A stretch of 64,000 bases of DNA from Zopfochytrium polystomum (Eukaryota > Chytridiomycota > Chytridiomycetes > Chytridiales > Chytridiaceae): NCBI GenBank assembly GCA_025765615.1, contig JAIVFJ010000003.1:62001-126000 (forward strand), in the 5' to 3' direction. Position numbers and translations under genes: made by a program. Below are positions 41,523 to 52,730 of the stretch, piece by piece. Under the pieces are notes generated by a model. It made no database searches, was not told the DNA's origin, and was given only the letters and a program-made list of their open reading frames with translations. Within the stretch, counting starts at the first letter, position 1; each line of letters opens with the position of its first letter.

Positions 41523-42050
41523 ATGCACATCAACGCCACCATCGTCATCGCAACAAACTACGGCGCCCAACGCGCCGCCGCCGAGGACGCCCAATCGCCG
41601 TCCTCCCCGCGCAGCAGCCACCGCAGCACCAGCAGCAGCCGTCGCCGTCGTCCTGACCGCCGCGGAACCCGCAAGGACCCCGCCGCCGTTGCAGGAGCCG
41701 CCGATTCCGCATCCATCGCCACGGCGTCCGCCACGGCGTCCAGCGACACCGCCGTCGCCCTCGCCGCCGCCCCCGTGGACAACGACGACGCCAGCACGAC
41801 AGCTACCACCGCCACCGCCACCAGCACCACGATCGCCGCCGCCGCGGTGGAGCTGCAACAGCAGGAACCGTCCCCGTCGCCGCCGCCGCCGCCGCAGACG
41901 ATGGCGCAGGAAAAGTCGGAGTCATCGGCGACGACGACGCTGCGGCAGTGGCTGCGGCGACGGCGACTTGCCCGGGACGGCGGGGGCGCCGCGACGGCGG
42001 CGTTATCCTCGTCGACTTCTGGGACGAACGGTGCAGCCGCCGGGCCGTGA
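41523..42050 (+). CDS. Ala/Ser/Thr-rich ORF, possible distant relative of the repeat family
   Basis: 175 residues from an ATG with a TATA-like box 150 bases upstream. The start MHINATIVIATNYGAQR resembles MHPNATAAVPLAP, and NYGAQR recalls YGASDR, but no full repeat is present. The body is runs of Ala, Ser, Thr, Pro and Arg, with RQWLRRRRLARD near the end. High GC makes chance open frames likely, so this is only a plausible gene. Confidence 0.4.
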   Translation: MHINATIVIATNYGAQRAAAEDAQSPSSPRSSHRSTSSSRRRRPDRRGTRKDPAAVAGAADSASIATASATASSDTAVALAAAPVDNDDASTTATTATATSTTIAAAAVELQQQEPSPSPPPPPQTMAQEKSESSATTTLRQWLRRRRLARDGGGAATAALSSSTSGTNGAAAGP

Positions 42051-42344
42051 TTCTCTTTAGTGGGAATGCATAACCCACCCTTTCAGGCGAGCTTGAGACG
42101 GGAAGAGAGATCGGCGGGAGAGATCGGCGCGATGAGGGATGGGTGGGCGGGAAACAGCTGATGAAAGCTGCTGCTGACGTTGGGGCTCATGATGCCTTTG
42201 TCTTCCTTTTTTTCTTTCGTTTCAGTGTTCTTTGTTTGAGACCTCATTTCTTTTCCCCTTCCCTTCGGTTGTCTCCCTCTCTGTGTCGACCTTCTATTTA
42301 TGCAGTATTTTGTTACCCAACACACAACAGAAGCAGTAAGGATC

Positions 42345-42670
42345 CGAAAGGCTCCTCGCTTGCTTCGCCTCGCAAAAAAATAGAATGTCCAGTAGGAAAT
42401 GCGTTGCACACCGATATCTTCATGTTTCGGAGACTGTCACCCGAGGGCACAGTGCCTTTTGCTTGTTTCGCTCTTCTTTGCTCATATTTGCACGCAAGAG
42501 GGTGAGAAATCTTTGCCCAAAATTTGCAAAAAGTGAGGTAAGGGATGTTAGCAGAAAAATGGCTTGAGGCTGTATAGAGGTTTCGTCAAAGTCAGATTAA
42601 GAGCAGACGGGAGGCGGGGTTGGGTTGTGCGAGGCAAAAAAAAAGAACTTCAGCCCTCGCGGCAAATTGC
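42345..42670 (+). repeat. Direct repeat D, left copy
   Basis: Matches 44405-44756 in two blocks. One contains CAGTGCCTTTTGCTTGTTTCG (here broken as CAGTGCC-TTTTGCTTG-TTTCG), the other GAGGTTTCGTCAAAGTCAG and AAGAGCAGACGGGAGGCGGG. The copies flank the SDR relic. Confidence 0.7.
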
Positions 42671-42906
42671 AGTGCCAGGGGTGTGTCAGGAGGGGGAGTG
42701 CCAATCGGCCGCCAGTTGTTTTTTCATCGGGGCGCAAATGCGTAAGTACATTTCGCAAAGTTGGGTCAGAATCTCGATCCAAGCGGCCAATCCAGGGTGC
42801 GCCGGGAACATCTGGCAAAAAAATATCTATTTATGAATAGTTGGCGTCAAAGGGAAATTATTTATGCTTCGCGGACGTGTATTGGAAGCTCCCTTTCAAG
42901 GACCGA

Positions 42907-42908
<2 letters not shown>

Positions 42909-42997
<89 letters not shown>
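42909..42997. repeat. GA microsatellite
   Basis: About 88 bases of nearly pure GA dinucleotides, the longest simple run in the window. Confidence 0.95.
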
Positions 42998-43003
<6 letters not shown>

Positions 43004-43102
43004 CAGATAGTCTGCCGTAACAAACCTCCCAACACGCCCAAGAATTCCACACAAAACAACTCCCGAAAACAGGAATCAACCCGCCGCCTGGTCCCCAAAC
43101 CC

Positions 43103-43433
43103 ATGAGCAACCCACATTCCTTCTCCAACGACTCAAGCAGGCTACCGCCGCCGCCTTTGCCGACCGTGCCGCTGGCAAGCACATTGTCGTGACCGCTGCC
43201 AGCACTGGCCTCGGACTGGAGGCGCCGAGCGAAGTTCACGTTCCAAAAGCTGGACCTCTCGACCGTGGAGTGGGTGGACGCCTTTGTCGACAGCTACCTC
43301 TCCTCAAGCCAGCCGCTCGACATGCTCGTGTGCAACGCCGGGCTAGGCGCAGGACGTGGAGCAAGCAGAGAAGTTGTTGAGCGGCTCGGAGGCGCTGGTT
43401 TCGGAAGCTGTCGCAAAGTCGAGAGGGGCGTAG
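43103..43433 (+). pseudogene. SDR pseudogene with two internal deletions
   Basis: MSNPHSFSNDSS matches the SDR start MADPLSFTKDST. After a frameshift, AAAFADRAAGKHIVVTAAST continues with GLGLE. About 36 residues are then missing, and a new frame gives FTFQKLDLSTVEWVDAF and LDMLVCNAG. About 190 residues are missing next, including the YxxxK site, and the C-terminus resumes as DVEQAEKLL, then EALVSEAVAKSRGA and a stop at 43431-43433. The functional relative is at 6886-7878. The key TGANTG glycine is Ala here. This cannot encode a working dehydrogenase. Confidence 0.85.
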
Positions 43434-43869
43434 TGGCCTGTCTGTTTCATTTCTCTTTCCTCGTCGAGGGTATACGTAAGTGAGGTTGGGACGGGGAAGG
43501 AGCTGTGAGAAATGCTGTCAGTCAGTTGCTCGCTCAAGTCCAGGGCAGTGAGAAAAGGAACGGCCAACGGAAATGTGTTTGTCTTGTCCTTATGAGCACC
43601 CTTATTTTATTTTTTGGAGCACAGTCCTTCCTCGCACTGAGTGACAGAACAATAGGGGCTTCGCCATCGCCCTGGCTTTTTTAAGCCCACCCCAAGCAAC
43701 TTTGGGAATTTTGGAGTGTTTATCAGGAAGTGAATCGAAGTTGCGATTTCCGCCCACCATCTTGCATATGAGAAACGTTACCAGGTGCCTCACCAAAAAA
43801 AAAAAAAAAAAAAACCAATTAAATGAGGCCAACCGTCAAATTTTTCTGCCCTAAGAAACGGCCACGAAG

Positions 43870-43940
43870 AAAGAGGCGGCGAGAGAATACCTTTACGGTG
43901 TCCAGCGCACCAGCACAAACACCGAAACCTTTCCGGGGGC
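43870..43940 (-). repeat. Shared 3' flank repeat of EXORDIUM-like genes, copy c
   Basis: The minus strand matches 5810-5885. It lies about 970 bases downstream of the stop of the minus-strand EXORDIUM-like copy, further away than in copies a and b. Confidence 0.65.
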
Positions 43941-44404
43941 GAAGATTGGAAGCTGTGAGCGTTCCCGAAGGAAACAGAAAAAACATTACTCCCCTTCGCT
44001 GGCTCAGTCGTGCTCGCACTGCTTTATTTAAGCATTAAACGTGAGTTGGGGTGAGGGGAGGCGAAGTGGTGAGCAGCGCACCGGCTGCAGCCGGCGGTGA
44101 GTACGCGGGCAGTGTGGTGGTCTGAATGCACAGGTGATCTGTCGTGGACGGGGTCCACCAACGTTCCGCCCACTCGCACCGAGCAAGGGCTTAGTGAGAG
44201 GGCTCGGCGCACCTTCTGCTTCATGTGGCACTTGCGTGTCAGCAGTTGGCCAAACTCATCTTCATTCGGTGTCGAGATCGTCTGGTCTCTCTACCGCCAA
44301 CTCAGACGCTTTTGTGAGAGTCTGCGTTATACATTTCTTTATCATTTCGTCCATCCTCCTCCCTTGCTCACTCTCCCTTCTTTTCGCAGTTGTTGACCGC
44401 ACGA

Positions 44405-44756
44405 CAAAGGAGATATTTCGATGTCTTCATTTTTGTATTTCGATAAGAGTACCGCTGTTTCGGGGACTGTCGCCCGGGGGCACAGCGCCTTTTGCTTGTT
44501 TTCGCTCTTCCTCGCTCATTCGCATCCGAACGGGGGGAGAAATAATTACACTTCGCCCAAAATTGCAAAAACGAGGGAGTGGGGGGAGGGTAAGAAAAAG
44601 CAAGGACGAGTTCCAGGGAAGCCGAACCAAACGCGATATCAGAGAAATATAGGTTGAGGTTGTGTAGAGGTTTCGTCAAAGTCAGATTAAGAGCAGAGGG
44701 GAGGCGGGTTGGGTTGTGCGAGGTAAAAAGAGAACTGAAGCCCTCACGGCAAATTA
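44405..44756 (+). repeat. Direct repeat D, right copy
   Basis: Partner of 42345-42670. It ends within about 160 bases of the EXORDIUM-like stop codon at 44913. Confidence 0.7.
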
Positions 44757-44912
44757 ACCGTTGAGGGAGCAGCCGGATTAAATGCGCACGCGACCTGACC
44801 CGTGTCCGGACAAGAGGCAAGAAGAGAAAAAAGGGGGGGGAAACAAAAGGAACAAAGCATGCTGCGCCGAGCCGAGCGTATTTGCAGGGCGTTACTCGGT
44901 TTGTCGGTCTGT

Positions 44913-45932
44913 TTACTTGAGGACGCAAGCGGAGGCCTTGTTGGACCACTCCTTCTGGACGGTGTAGGTCTTTCCGTTACCGCCGGCAACGGTGCCTTGC
45001 TGGGCGTTGCAAATGTCGCCAATCTCGCCGTTGGCCTGGTTGTACCACGCGAGCGGCGCGGCGTAGGTCGTAGCGACGCCGACGGCGGGGTCGGTCGTGG
45101 CCTCGACGAGCTCGTGGGACGAGACGGAGCAGAGATTGGCAAACACGGTAGAAGCTGAGCCGCAGCCTCCCGCGCACGCGCCGCCCTGGTCGGGGAGGAC
45201 GCCGTAGAACAGGTACTTTGTGCCCGAGTAGATGTCGGAGATGTCAATGGTGCCGTGGTAGGCGCAGAAGACCTGGCAGGAGCCCTGGCCGCCCTGGGTG
45301 ATGGAGTAACCCGAGGCGAAGTGGATCGGGTAGTACGAGTTGGCGTTAGGCTTCAGCGTGCCGGCCTTGACGAGCGAGCGGAGGTAGTTTTGGATGTCGG
45401 TCTCGTCGGTCAGAGACTTTTTCGAGGGCAGGCCCGTCAGGGTGATGGTGCCCTTGTACGAGCCGCGGCCGATGCCAGAGTACTGACTGAGCATGTCGTA
45501 GTAAGTCGACTGGACAACGCCGGCGTAGAAACCGGCGAGGTCGGTGGCGTACGAAGCGGCACCCCAGAGGAGCTAATGTTGGAGTTTGGGTTGCGGGAGG
45601 TGGGGACGTAGGGGAAGGGGTTGTTACAGTGAGACAAGGTGGCACGGCAGTGGAGCATGGGCATCGCAGCAGTCCAACTTACAATGGTAACCTCAACGTT
45701 CTTAAGAACCGGACCTCCGTAGTAAGTCAACGTCTTTGAGGAGGCGCGGGCCTCGAGGTGGTTAGCCTCAGCGGGGGCGGGGGCGAGGACGTGAGCGTCG
45801 GGGGCAAACTGGACGGCCGTCCTTGTATCGGACACCTGGGATCTTCTTGTCGACGACGACGGTGCTCGGGGCGGCCGAGACGAAGCTGGCGGCGACGAGC
45901 GCGAGCGAGGCGAGGAGGGCCGTGATTTGCAT
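44913..45932 (-). pseudogene. EXORDIUM/PHI-1-like gene, copy 5, with a one-base frameshift in exon 1
   Basis: Exon 1 is 45932-45683 and exon 2 is 45572-44913, with a 110-bp intron (GTAAGT donor, TTAG acceptor) at the conserved place. Exon 1 is 250 bases, one more than a multiple of three. The signal peptide and VDKKIPGVRYKDG read in one frame, then FAPDAHVLAPAP and the rest read in the next. Compared with the other copies, one extra C (minus strand) near 45815-45817 in GACGGCCGTCC explains the break. Exon 2 is complete and has SHELVEATTDP and GEIGDIC. Either a recent null allele or a base-calling error in a GC-rich stretch. A TATAAAAA box lies at 46051-46058. Confidence 0.8.
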
Positions 45933-46084
45933 TCTGTGTTTGAGGTCTTTTTGGGTTTGAGGGGTACTATGAGTACAAAGGAAGAGGAAGGGTGAGGGAG
46001 AGAGTGGTGGGTGTGTGTGTGTGTGAGCTGCTCGATTGGCGGGAGCAGCATTTTTATAGGGGGGAGGGTCGGTTGTGTGCGTCT

Positions 46085-46160
46085 GGGGCTGTTGGGGCGG
46101 AGGAAGGGAGAGCGAGAGAGAGAAAGATAGAGAGAGAGAGAGAGGAGAGAGAGGAGAGAT

Positions 46161-46242
<82 letters not shown>

Positions 46243-46248
46243 GAAGAG

Positions 46249-46282
<34 letters not shown>
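46085..46282. repeat. GA and GT microsatellites
   Basis: Interrupted GA runs (46100-46250) followed by a GT run (46249-46283), directly upstream of the frameshifted EXORDIUM-like gene. Confidence 0.9.
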
Positions 46283-46283
<1 letters not shown>

Positions 46284-46286
<3 letters not shown>

Positions 46287-47422
46287 ACGAGAGACTAACT
46301 GAGCGACTGACCGGCAGACTGGCAGACTGGGAAACGCCGCTGTGTGCAAAGCAAGGGAGACTGGGGGATGGGTAATGAAATCACGAGCCCCCGCATAGGA
46401 AAGCGCGCGGGAAAGACAAAACGACATGCTACAAAAAAGGAAATTTCTTGGCGGACCCATGCAACAGTTCGCCTTCAGCCAAAAAAATTATTATAAACCG
46501 CAGAGGAGAAACATGCCCATAAAAGGCATCCAACGCGATTAGCCTTATCCACTGATTTTTTGTTCCTTCGATGGCGTCTTCAAAGATGATCACGCGTTGT
46601 TCTCGTTTTTGTTATTCACATTCAGCATTCAGTGTATGCATTGGAAAATCACGCGAGGATCTGCCAGCCTTTGAGGCAGGCTGCGGCGGGATGATAATTC
46701 ATTTATCGCACAACCCCATTTTCGTCTTGCGTGCTACCAAATTTGGGCAACCCCGAGCCGCGTGCGCATTGGAGGCCGACCGATCATCGTCTCCGTTCGT
46801 GGCTCCCTGATTGGGCGCTTGGAGAACGCGTGCGTGCGTGCGTTGCGTGGAGGGACGATACCACTCACACTCCCCGACATCGATAAACCCCGCCATCAAC
46901 ACCCCCAAGGACGCTTCCGCAGGGCTGGGCTGGGCTCGTCATGCACCAATCTCATTTCTCTGAACTTTTTATTTCTCAAGCCGTACGTTCCAGGCCAAGC
47001 ACCGTCCTCGTTCGGCTCGCTTGCCCTCTCATCAGCGGACCTTGCCCGAACACCCAGAATCCAAACCCCAAGAAAATGGAGCAAGGTAGCGCGCCCCGAC
47101 ACCAAAGATCGCAGTTTCAAATCGGTTGTTCTGGGAGAAAGGAGGGAGAGCATAGGCCAATAAACCACCAAGCACCGGGAGCGGACAAAAACCGAAAGAA
47201 AAGCAAAATCAACAAAACGAATACGCAAAAAATCAACTGGACGCAACACAAAAACAAAGCCAACCATCTAGTCATAGCGCATAGGCGAGAAATCAGAATA
47301 GAAAACCGAGGAGGAAGAAAAAAACAAGAGACACAAAAAAGCGTACGAACACTTGTAAATGGGCAGTTTTCAACACGACCCACGATCTCCCCCCCCCACC
47401 CCCCTACTCAACTCCTTTCAAG
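46284..47422. other. Intergenic region without a supported gene
   Basis: A plus-strand frame runs from 46941 through the antisense of the kelch gene tail. It has no promoter or similarity and is treated as a shadow. Confidence 0.5.
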
Positions 47423-50400
47423 CTACTCCACTACTACGCATTCCCCGTCGCCGTCATCGTCCACACGCGCAACATCTTCACCCTCCCCAGACGCGACCAC
47501 AACGCTCTCGGCAGCCTGCACGGCACTGCCGTCGGCCACGGCGGCGGCAGCGGCGACGGCCGCAATGGCGGGCGGGATGGCGATGAAAAGCGAGCTGCCG
47601 CGCTTTGGCGGCACGGGCGACGACGACGACGACAAGGGTGACGCGGGCGAACGGCGCGCCCCCCACGCCCAGTCGGGCGGCAGCTCCTCTCCCGTCGGGC
47701 TGGCCGCGGTCGGGCTTGCCGCTGCCGGTCGAGCTGCAGGTGGCGGAGGTGACGGCGAGGGAGACGATGCCGCCGCCGCCGCTGCTGCTGCTGCTGTTGC
47801 TGACGGCGGCGGCGGAGAGGGTGGAGTCACGGGGAGCGGGCGAACGACAGGGGGCAGCGGCTTCTCGCTGATTGGCTGCGGTAGCTGCTTCCGCTGCAAC
47901 GGCGGCGTGGACGTCGGAGACGGTGTCGACGACGACGACGCCCCAGCGGGAGGCAAGGCGGCCTGCGACCGCGCCACTGCGGCGGCGGCGGTAGCGGGGG
48001 TTGGGCTTGTCGGCGGGGACGAGGGCGAAGACCGGCTGCGGTCCTCCACGGTCATCCTGCGTGGGCCGCGAACGGGCGTGGGCGGGGGCCGGGCGACCGA
48101 GACGGGAGGGAGCGGCTTGTCCGACTGCGGCTGGTCTTTCTGCAGCTGCTGCTGCTGAGCTGCCTGCTCGGATTGCGGCGCGGTCGTTTGTGGCGGCGAG
48201 GTCTGCGTCTGCGGCGAGGCGCCGACTGGGGCAGAGAGGAAACGGAAAGGCGGCACGGGGGCGGGAAGCGGTTTGTCTGCAGCGGGAGCTGTTGGTGGTG
48301 CAGAGCCATGCTCGCTGGGAACGGCAGAGCCTGCTACTTCGGTAGACGCGGCACTCGAGATTAAAGTGGGTGGTGCAAGAGCGCCCGAGGCTGTTGGTGG
48401 AAGTGGCTTTTCGATAGCCACGGACGCGCCTGGTAGGGTGGCCGTTCTGGACACTTCTGACATGGAGCGATTACGAGGCTGTGAAGGGACCGAGGGAACT
48501 CGGGTGATTGACGGCTGCGGCTCTGACGTGTCTGCAGGCACGAGAGGTGCCGGCACCGGGTAGTGCCCGTCAAGGCCAGCCGAGGGCAATGGATGGTATT
48601 GCAACGGGGCAAGCGGTGCGCGTGGCGGCGCAGGTACTATTGCCGCAGGCGAGGGGTAACTTTCAGACTCCGCCTGGCGCGGAGTTTCAGAAGGTGAGGA
48701 ACCCGGGGAATACCCAGTGTAGAAAGCTGTCGGAGCAAACGCCGCTGGTACTTTGGTCGTCGCTGCCGGCCGTGCCGAGAAATTAAAGGATCCATCGTTT
48801 TCTTCGTCACTGAGTGGGGGTAGAAGGACCTTGACCAGACGAAGGGGTTCCACGAGAATCACCCTGGACTGTCAGCGAATGCGATGGTATTGAGCTCCAA
48901 GTGCCGGAAGCTCCAGTTGGTGGCTCCTGAACCAGGGGCTGGCCCGGATACACAGGGTATCCCATCATCTGAGGAGGGAACCCTTCAAATCCTGGTGGCG
49001 GAGGACCCATCGGAAAGAATCCTGGAGGGAACGTTCCACCCCACAGCATCGACGGGGGCGGGGGTGGTCCTGGGGGTGGTTGGGGAGGAGGACCCAGGAA
49101 GCTTGTCCGCTGGGACACGGACTTTGATGGCGAGTCCTCGTTGCTGTCAGAATCGGGCGTGTCGGTCCAAGTCCGGCGTTTAGCGGATCTAGACGTACTG
49201 CGTGGGCTGTGCCGTCCTGTCGTGGCCGATGCGGGGGGCTCTGACCCGTCAAACGCAAGTCGCGGCGAAGATCCATACGCGGAGTAAAGGCCAGCGTTGT
49301 AAGACCGTCGTTTCGTAACGGTGTCGCCAGGAAGTTGCGATCGAGATCGCGCACTGAGCCCCACCACTTCTTCAGGAAGTTCTCCAATAAGGCCCGGGAG
49401 GGAAATGGTTGACTGAGCTCCCAGAGTGCTGTGACGAATCGTGTTGCTATTGACGCCTGCTGCAGCGTGAGGCGCACTGCTGACGTTCGAGCCCACAACC
49501 GAACCGACGACCGATTCTTCGAACGCTTCCGCCAAATTAGTACCAGACCCGCTAAGATTTGAAATAATTGTTGCACGCTTGTTTGTATCAACGCGCTTTT
49601 GGATGCCCATTCCCGGCAGTTCCCACGGTGCCAGAGGTGCAGAAGACGGGGCTGATTCCGTAAAAAGCCAAGAAGTCATACGGGCTGGCTTTGAGGACGC
49701 ATTTGGGTCCTCCAGTGGTGCAAGCGACGCAGATGTGTTTGCGTCTTGGGACGACCACAAGGCGGAGGAACGCTTCCTTGCTCGCCTGGAGGCAACGGTG
49801 CTGTTAGCACTTTGACCCAACGCCTCCCTTGACTTTTGGTGAACGACTACTGCTGCCGGAGCTTGAATGCCTGCGTTCGACACTTCCGAGATGTTTGTGG
49901 ACTCCCGCAACGAAACATTGTTGCTCGCACCAGCTGGATCGATTTGATCCGACGTTTTCGGTGAGGGTGTGTTGCCGACGGTGCTGGCAGTGTAGAAACC
50001 GTCCTCCACAACCGGTTCCGCCTGAACGCGCCGCTCTGAAAGTACAATCGTCTCCTCTGCAGCGTGCGGTGCAACCTGTCGCGTGGCAGCGTCCGACGCG
50101 CTTCCGCTCTTGTTACTCAGTAATTCCCCAAGCCGACCCCCTGGCTTTCGTCCGGCTATGGTGACGAAGTTGCTCGCACTGCCCCGCGAAGTGTTCCGGT
50201 TGAGTGAATTTGAGAGCCTATCCTTCATTGTCTCGGGCCACGGACGTCCCACAAGGTCTGTTGTCGTGCGAAGCTCGCCGTTGCGGCCGAGTGAATCGGT
50301 GCTATGAGGTGGCTTATCGCGGCTGTGGCGAATCCTCGAGTACGCAATCGCAATGCTTGCCACAAGGAGAACGGCTCCGCCAACGGAGCAAGCAATTATA

Positions 50401-51980
50401 ATGATACGCGTAGTGTTGGATGAAGAGGGATTGCCCGGATCAACATGGGTGGGTAGAGTTGTGGAGGCTGCCGCACCAGGGGTAATGACGGAGCGGGATG
50501 GAAGAGAATTGGCCCAAACTTTCAAGCTAGAGTCCCAAACCAGAGTGCCAAGCGTCGCCGTCGGGCTTGGTGATTTGCCAAAAGTGATAACCATCGATCC
50601 GTTCCATCCCACTGCCGCATGATCGTATCGGCCTTGGGAACTAGGAGCAGCATCCAAACGTTTCCAGGCCGCGTTGGCTACATCCAGCTGCCACAAGTCC
50701 GAGTATGCGACATTCTGCGCGAGATTAGTGCCACCAAACATGAGGATTTTGTACGGATCAGTGGGGTCGGCTGCAGAGAGAACAGTAGCGTGAGGATTGT
50801 GAATAAGATTCTTTGCTACACTTACGAATCACCAACGTGTGGCCTTTCCGCGGGTCCGGAAAGTTAGTCGAATCGGTGGAGAGAGTGATCTTTTTAAACC
50901 CCCCCTGCGGATCGTACTGCCAGGCAACGTCCATGGAAGCTTCTATTGGGCGCTTGGTGCTGCTCTGAACTGTGATTCCGCCAACCATAACGACTGTACC
51001 GTCGACCATTAACACACCAGCGTGGCCGTACAGCGCGGGAACGGGGAAATCTACAGTCAATGGGCGCCAAGCGGCCGAAGTCTTCAGCGCCGCCAAGTCA
51101 AGGTACCACGTGTCGGAGAACGCAGATCCCTCCACCGAGTCTGTCGCGCTTGCAGTTGCCAGAGAAAGGCCGCCAAATACGAAAGCTGTGGTCGCGTCGA
51201 GCTGAACGCAAACTGCAGAATGCCGGGTTGGCGGGGCTGTCTGCTGTACTGTGTTGAGCGTTCCTGACACACCCGTAGTTGGTTGATAGCTGTTGAGAGC
51301 AAACGGCGGTCAAATGCAAAGTTGATTTGACCATGGGCCGGGGTGACTTACGTGTAAAGATCAGCGTTGAACACGGTGGCGCCGTCTGCGGCCACTCCAA
51401 AGAAAGAAACAAGAGTGTTGACGCCATTTGGTTGTGACGGCCGGTTTCCCTTGAGGACCGAGTTGGACACCGGTATTGTGCATCCATGGGCCGCATTGAG
51501 GGCCGAGTTCGCCGCCGTGGTTCCCGTCTGATCGGAGATTGTTGTTGATGCCCAGACCGGATCCGAGACGGCCCAAGCGCTGGCAACAGAAAGGGATGAC
51601 AAAGTCGGCGAAGGGGTCCCACCAATGTAGTAGATGCGCGCCATGTCAGTGTCGAGAACTGCCCCCGACAGGGCCGATCGAGCTGATGGGGCGGGAATTT
51701 GGCTGACGGCGGTCGGAAGCGCTGCGGCAGATCGTGAGCTGGTGGAGGTGGGCGACGGCGAAGGCGATGAGGATGAAGATGACGTGGATGACGAGGATGT
51801 CGAGGACGAAGAGGATGTTGAGGAGGATGTTGAGGAGGATGACTGCGAGGAGGAGGATGACGAGGACGAGGTGGAAGAGCTGCTAACACTACTCGAGGCC
51901 GCAGGTCCCTGAGCGTTGGCTTGGCGTGGCGTGCCAAGCACAAGGAGCACCACCAGCCCTGAGATCAGCTTGACTCTCAT
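47423..51980 (-). CDS. Kelch-repeat single-pass membrane protein with proline-rich tail
   Basis: Exons 51980-51352, 51289-50826, 50770-48863 and 48801-47423 encode about 1,459 residues. The last junction (61-bp intron ending GAAG) is inferred from frame and is the least certain. Signal peptide (MRVKLISGLVVLLVLGTPRQ), then a Ser-rich stalk of about 60 residues. A kelch-type beta-propeller follows with motifs such as IYYIGG, FVFGG, VVMVGG, KGHTLVI and ILMFGG. One helix (IIIIACSVGGAVLLVASIAI) follows, then a long cytoplasmic tail with a Pro-rich block (PPPQPPPGPPPPP) and at least four [D/E]KPLP motifs (KPLPP or KPLPA) that could bind SH3 domains. Likely a cell-surface sensor or adhesion protein. 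Fungal kelch-type surface proteins of this form are known, but the ligand is not predictable. Confidence 0.75.
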
Positions 51981-52317
51981 ATCGCGATCTGATCGAGTTT
52001 GCGATTGGCGACTGCCCCAGAATGAAACGGAGCGGGCCCAATGCGGGGTTGTTGCCCACGCTGGCCGGCCGAGGCAGGGAGCGAGAGAGGGCGATCTTGG
52101 GCCCCCCTGCGCGTTAGATCGAATCTCAGGGACTGGCAGCCAGAAGAGTCGGTTCCACCACCGTAGCTGTTGCGAGACGATGTGTGCTGCGGTGGTCCTG
52201 CTGGCAGCGGCGGATGCGATAAAGGCAAAGTGCGGCGTACTGAAAAGGTAAATATAAAATCTTCAGAGACGAGACAGAACTTGTTATTGTTGGAGGAGTT
52301 CGGATAGAGCGAGAGAC

Positions 52318-52364
<47 letters not shown>

Positions 52365-52730
52365 CAGACAGAGAGGTTTGGCTGTTGCGCGTCGCACTCG
52401 TTCTATCTTCATTTCTGATGCCCAAAAATGGAAAGCGACATTGAAGAACGTCCAGGAGCGGACGAATCAAATGGTGGTGGTTGTCATCCTTGTTTGTCTC
52501 CGCTCGTGAATCAAGCCGGCGGAATGATGTGCCATGTCACAACGATCGAAGCTGAAAGCTGGGAACACAGGATGACCAGCTCCAGAGGTCGTTGATTTTG
52601 TTTTCCAGCTGCAAGCTGCCACCATTGCGTGTGCATTTCCTCACGCGTGCTGTAAATGCGCGCGGGGCGGGCAGCTGCAAGAGTCATGTACAGTTGCCAT
52701 ATTAATATGTGTCAGTGATTTTAGGCACTA
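51981..52730. other. Upstream region of the kelch gene
   Basis: Contains a GA/CT-type run at 52316-52362. No gene is supported. Confidence 0.5.

Noticed and set aside
42909..42997. Regular repeats as a possible CRISPR-like array
   Set aside because: Plain GA microsatellite without spacers, in a eukaryotic genome.
46941..48158. Plus-strand open frame of 405 codons
   Set aside because: It is mostly antisense to the proline-rich tail of the kelch gene. Its Ala/Gly/Asp-rich composition is what the reverse of a Pro/Ala/Ser coding strand gives, and there is no promoter.
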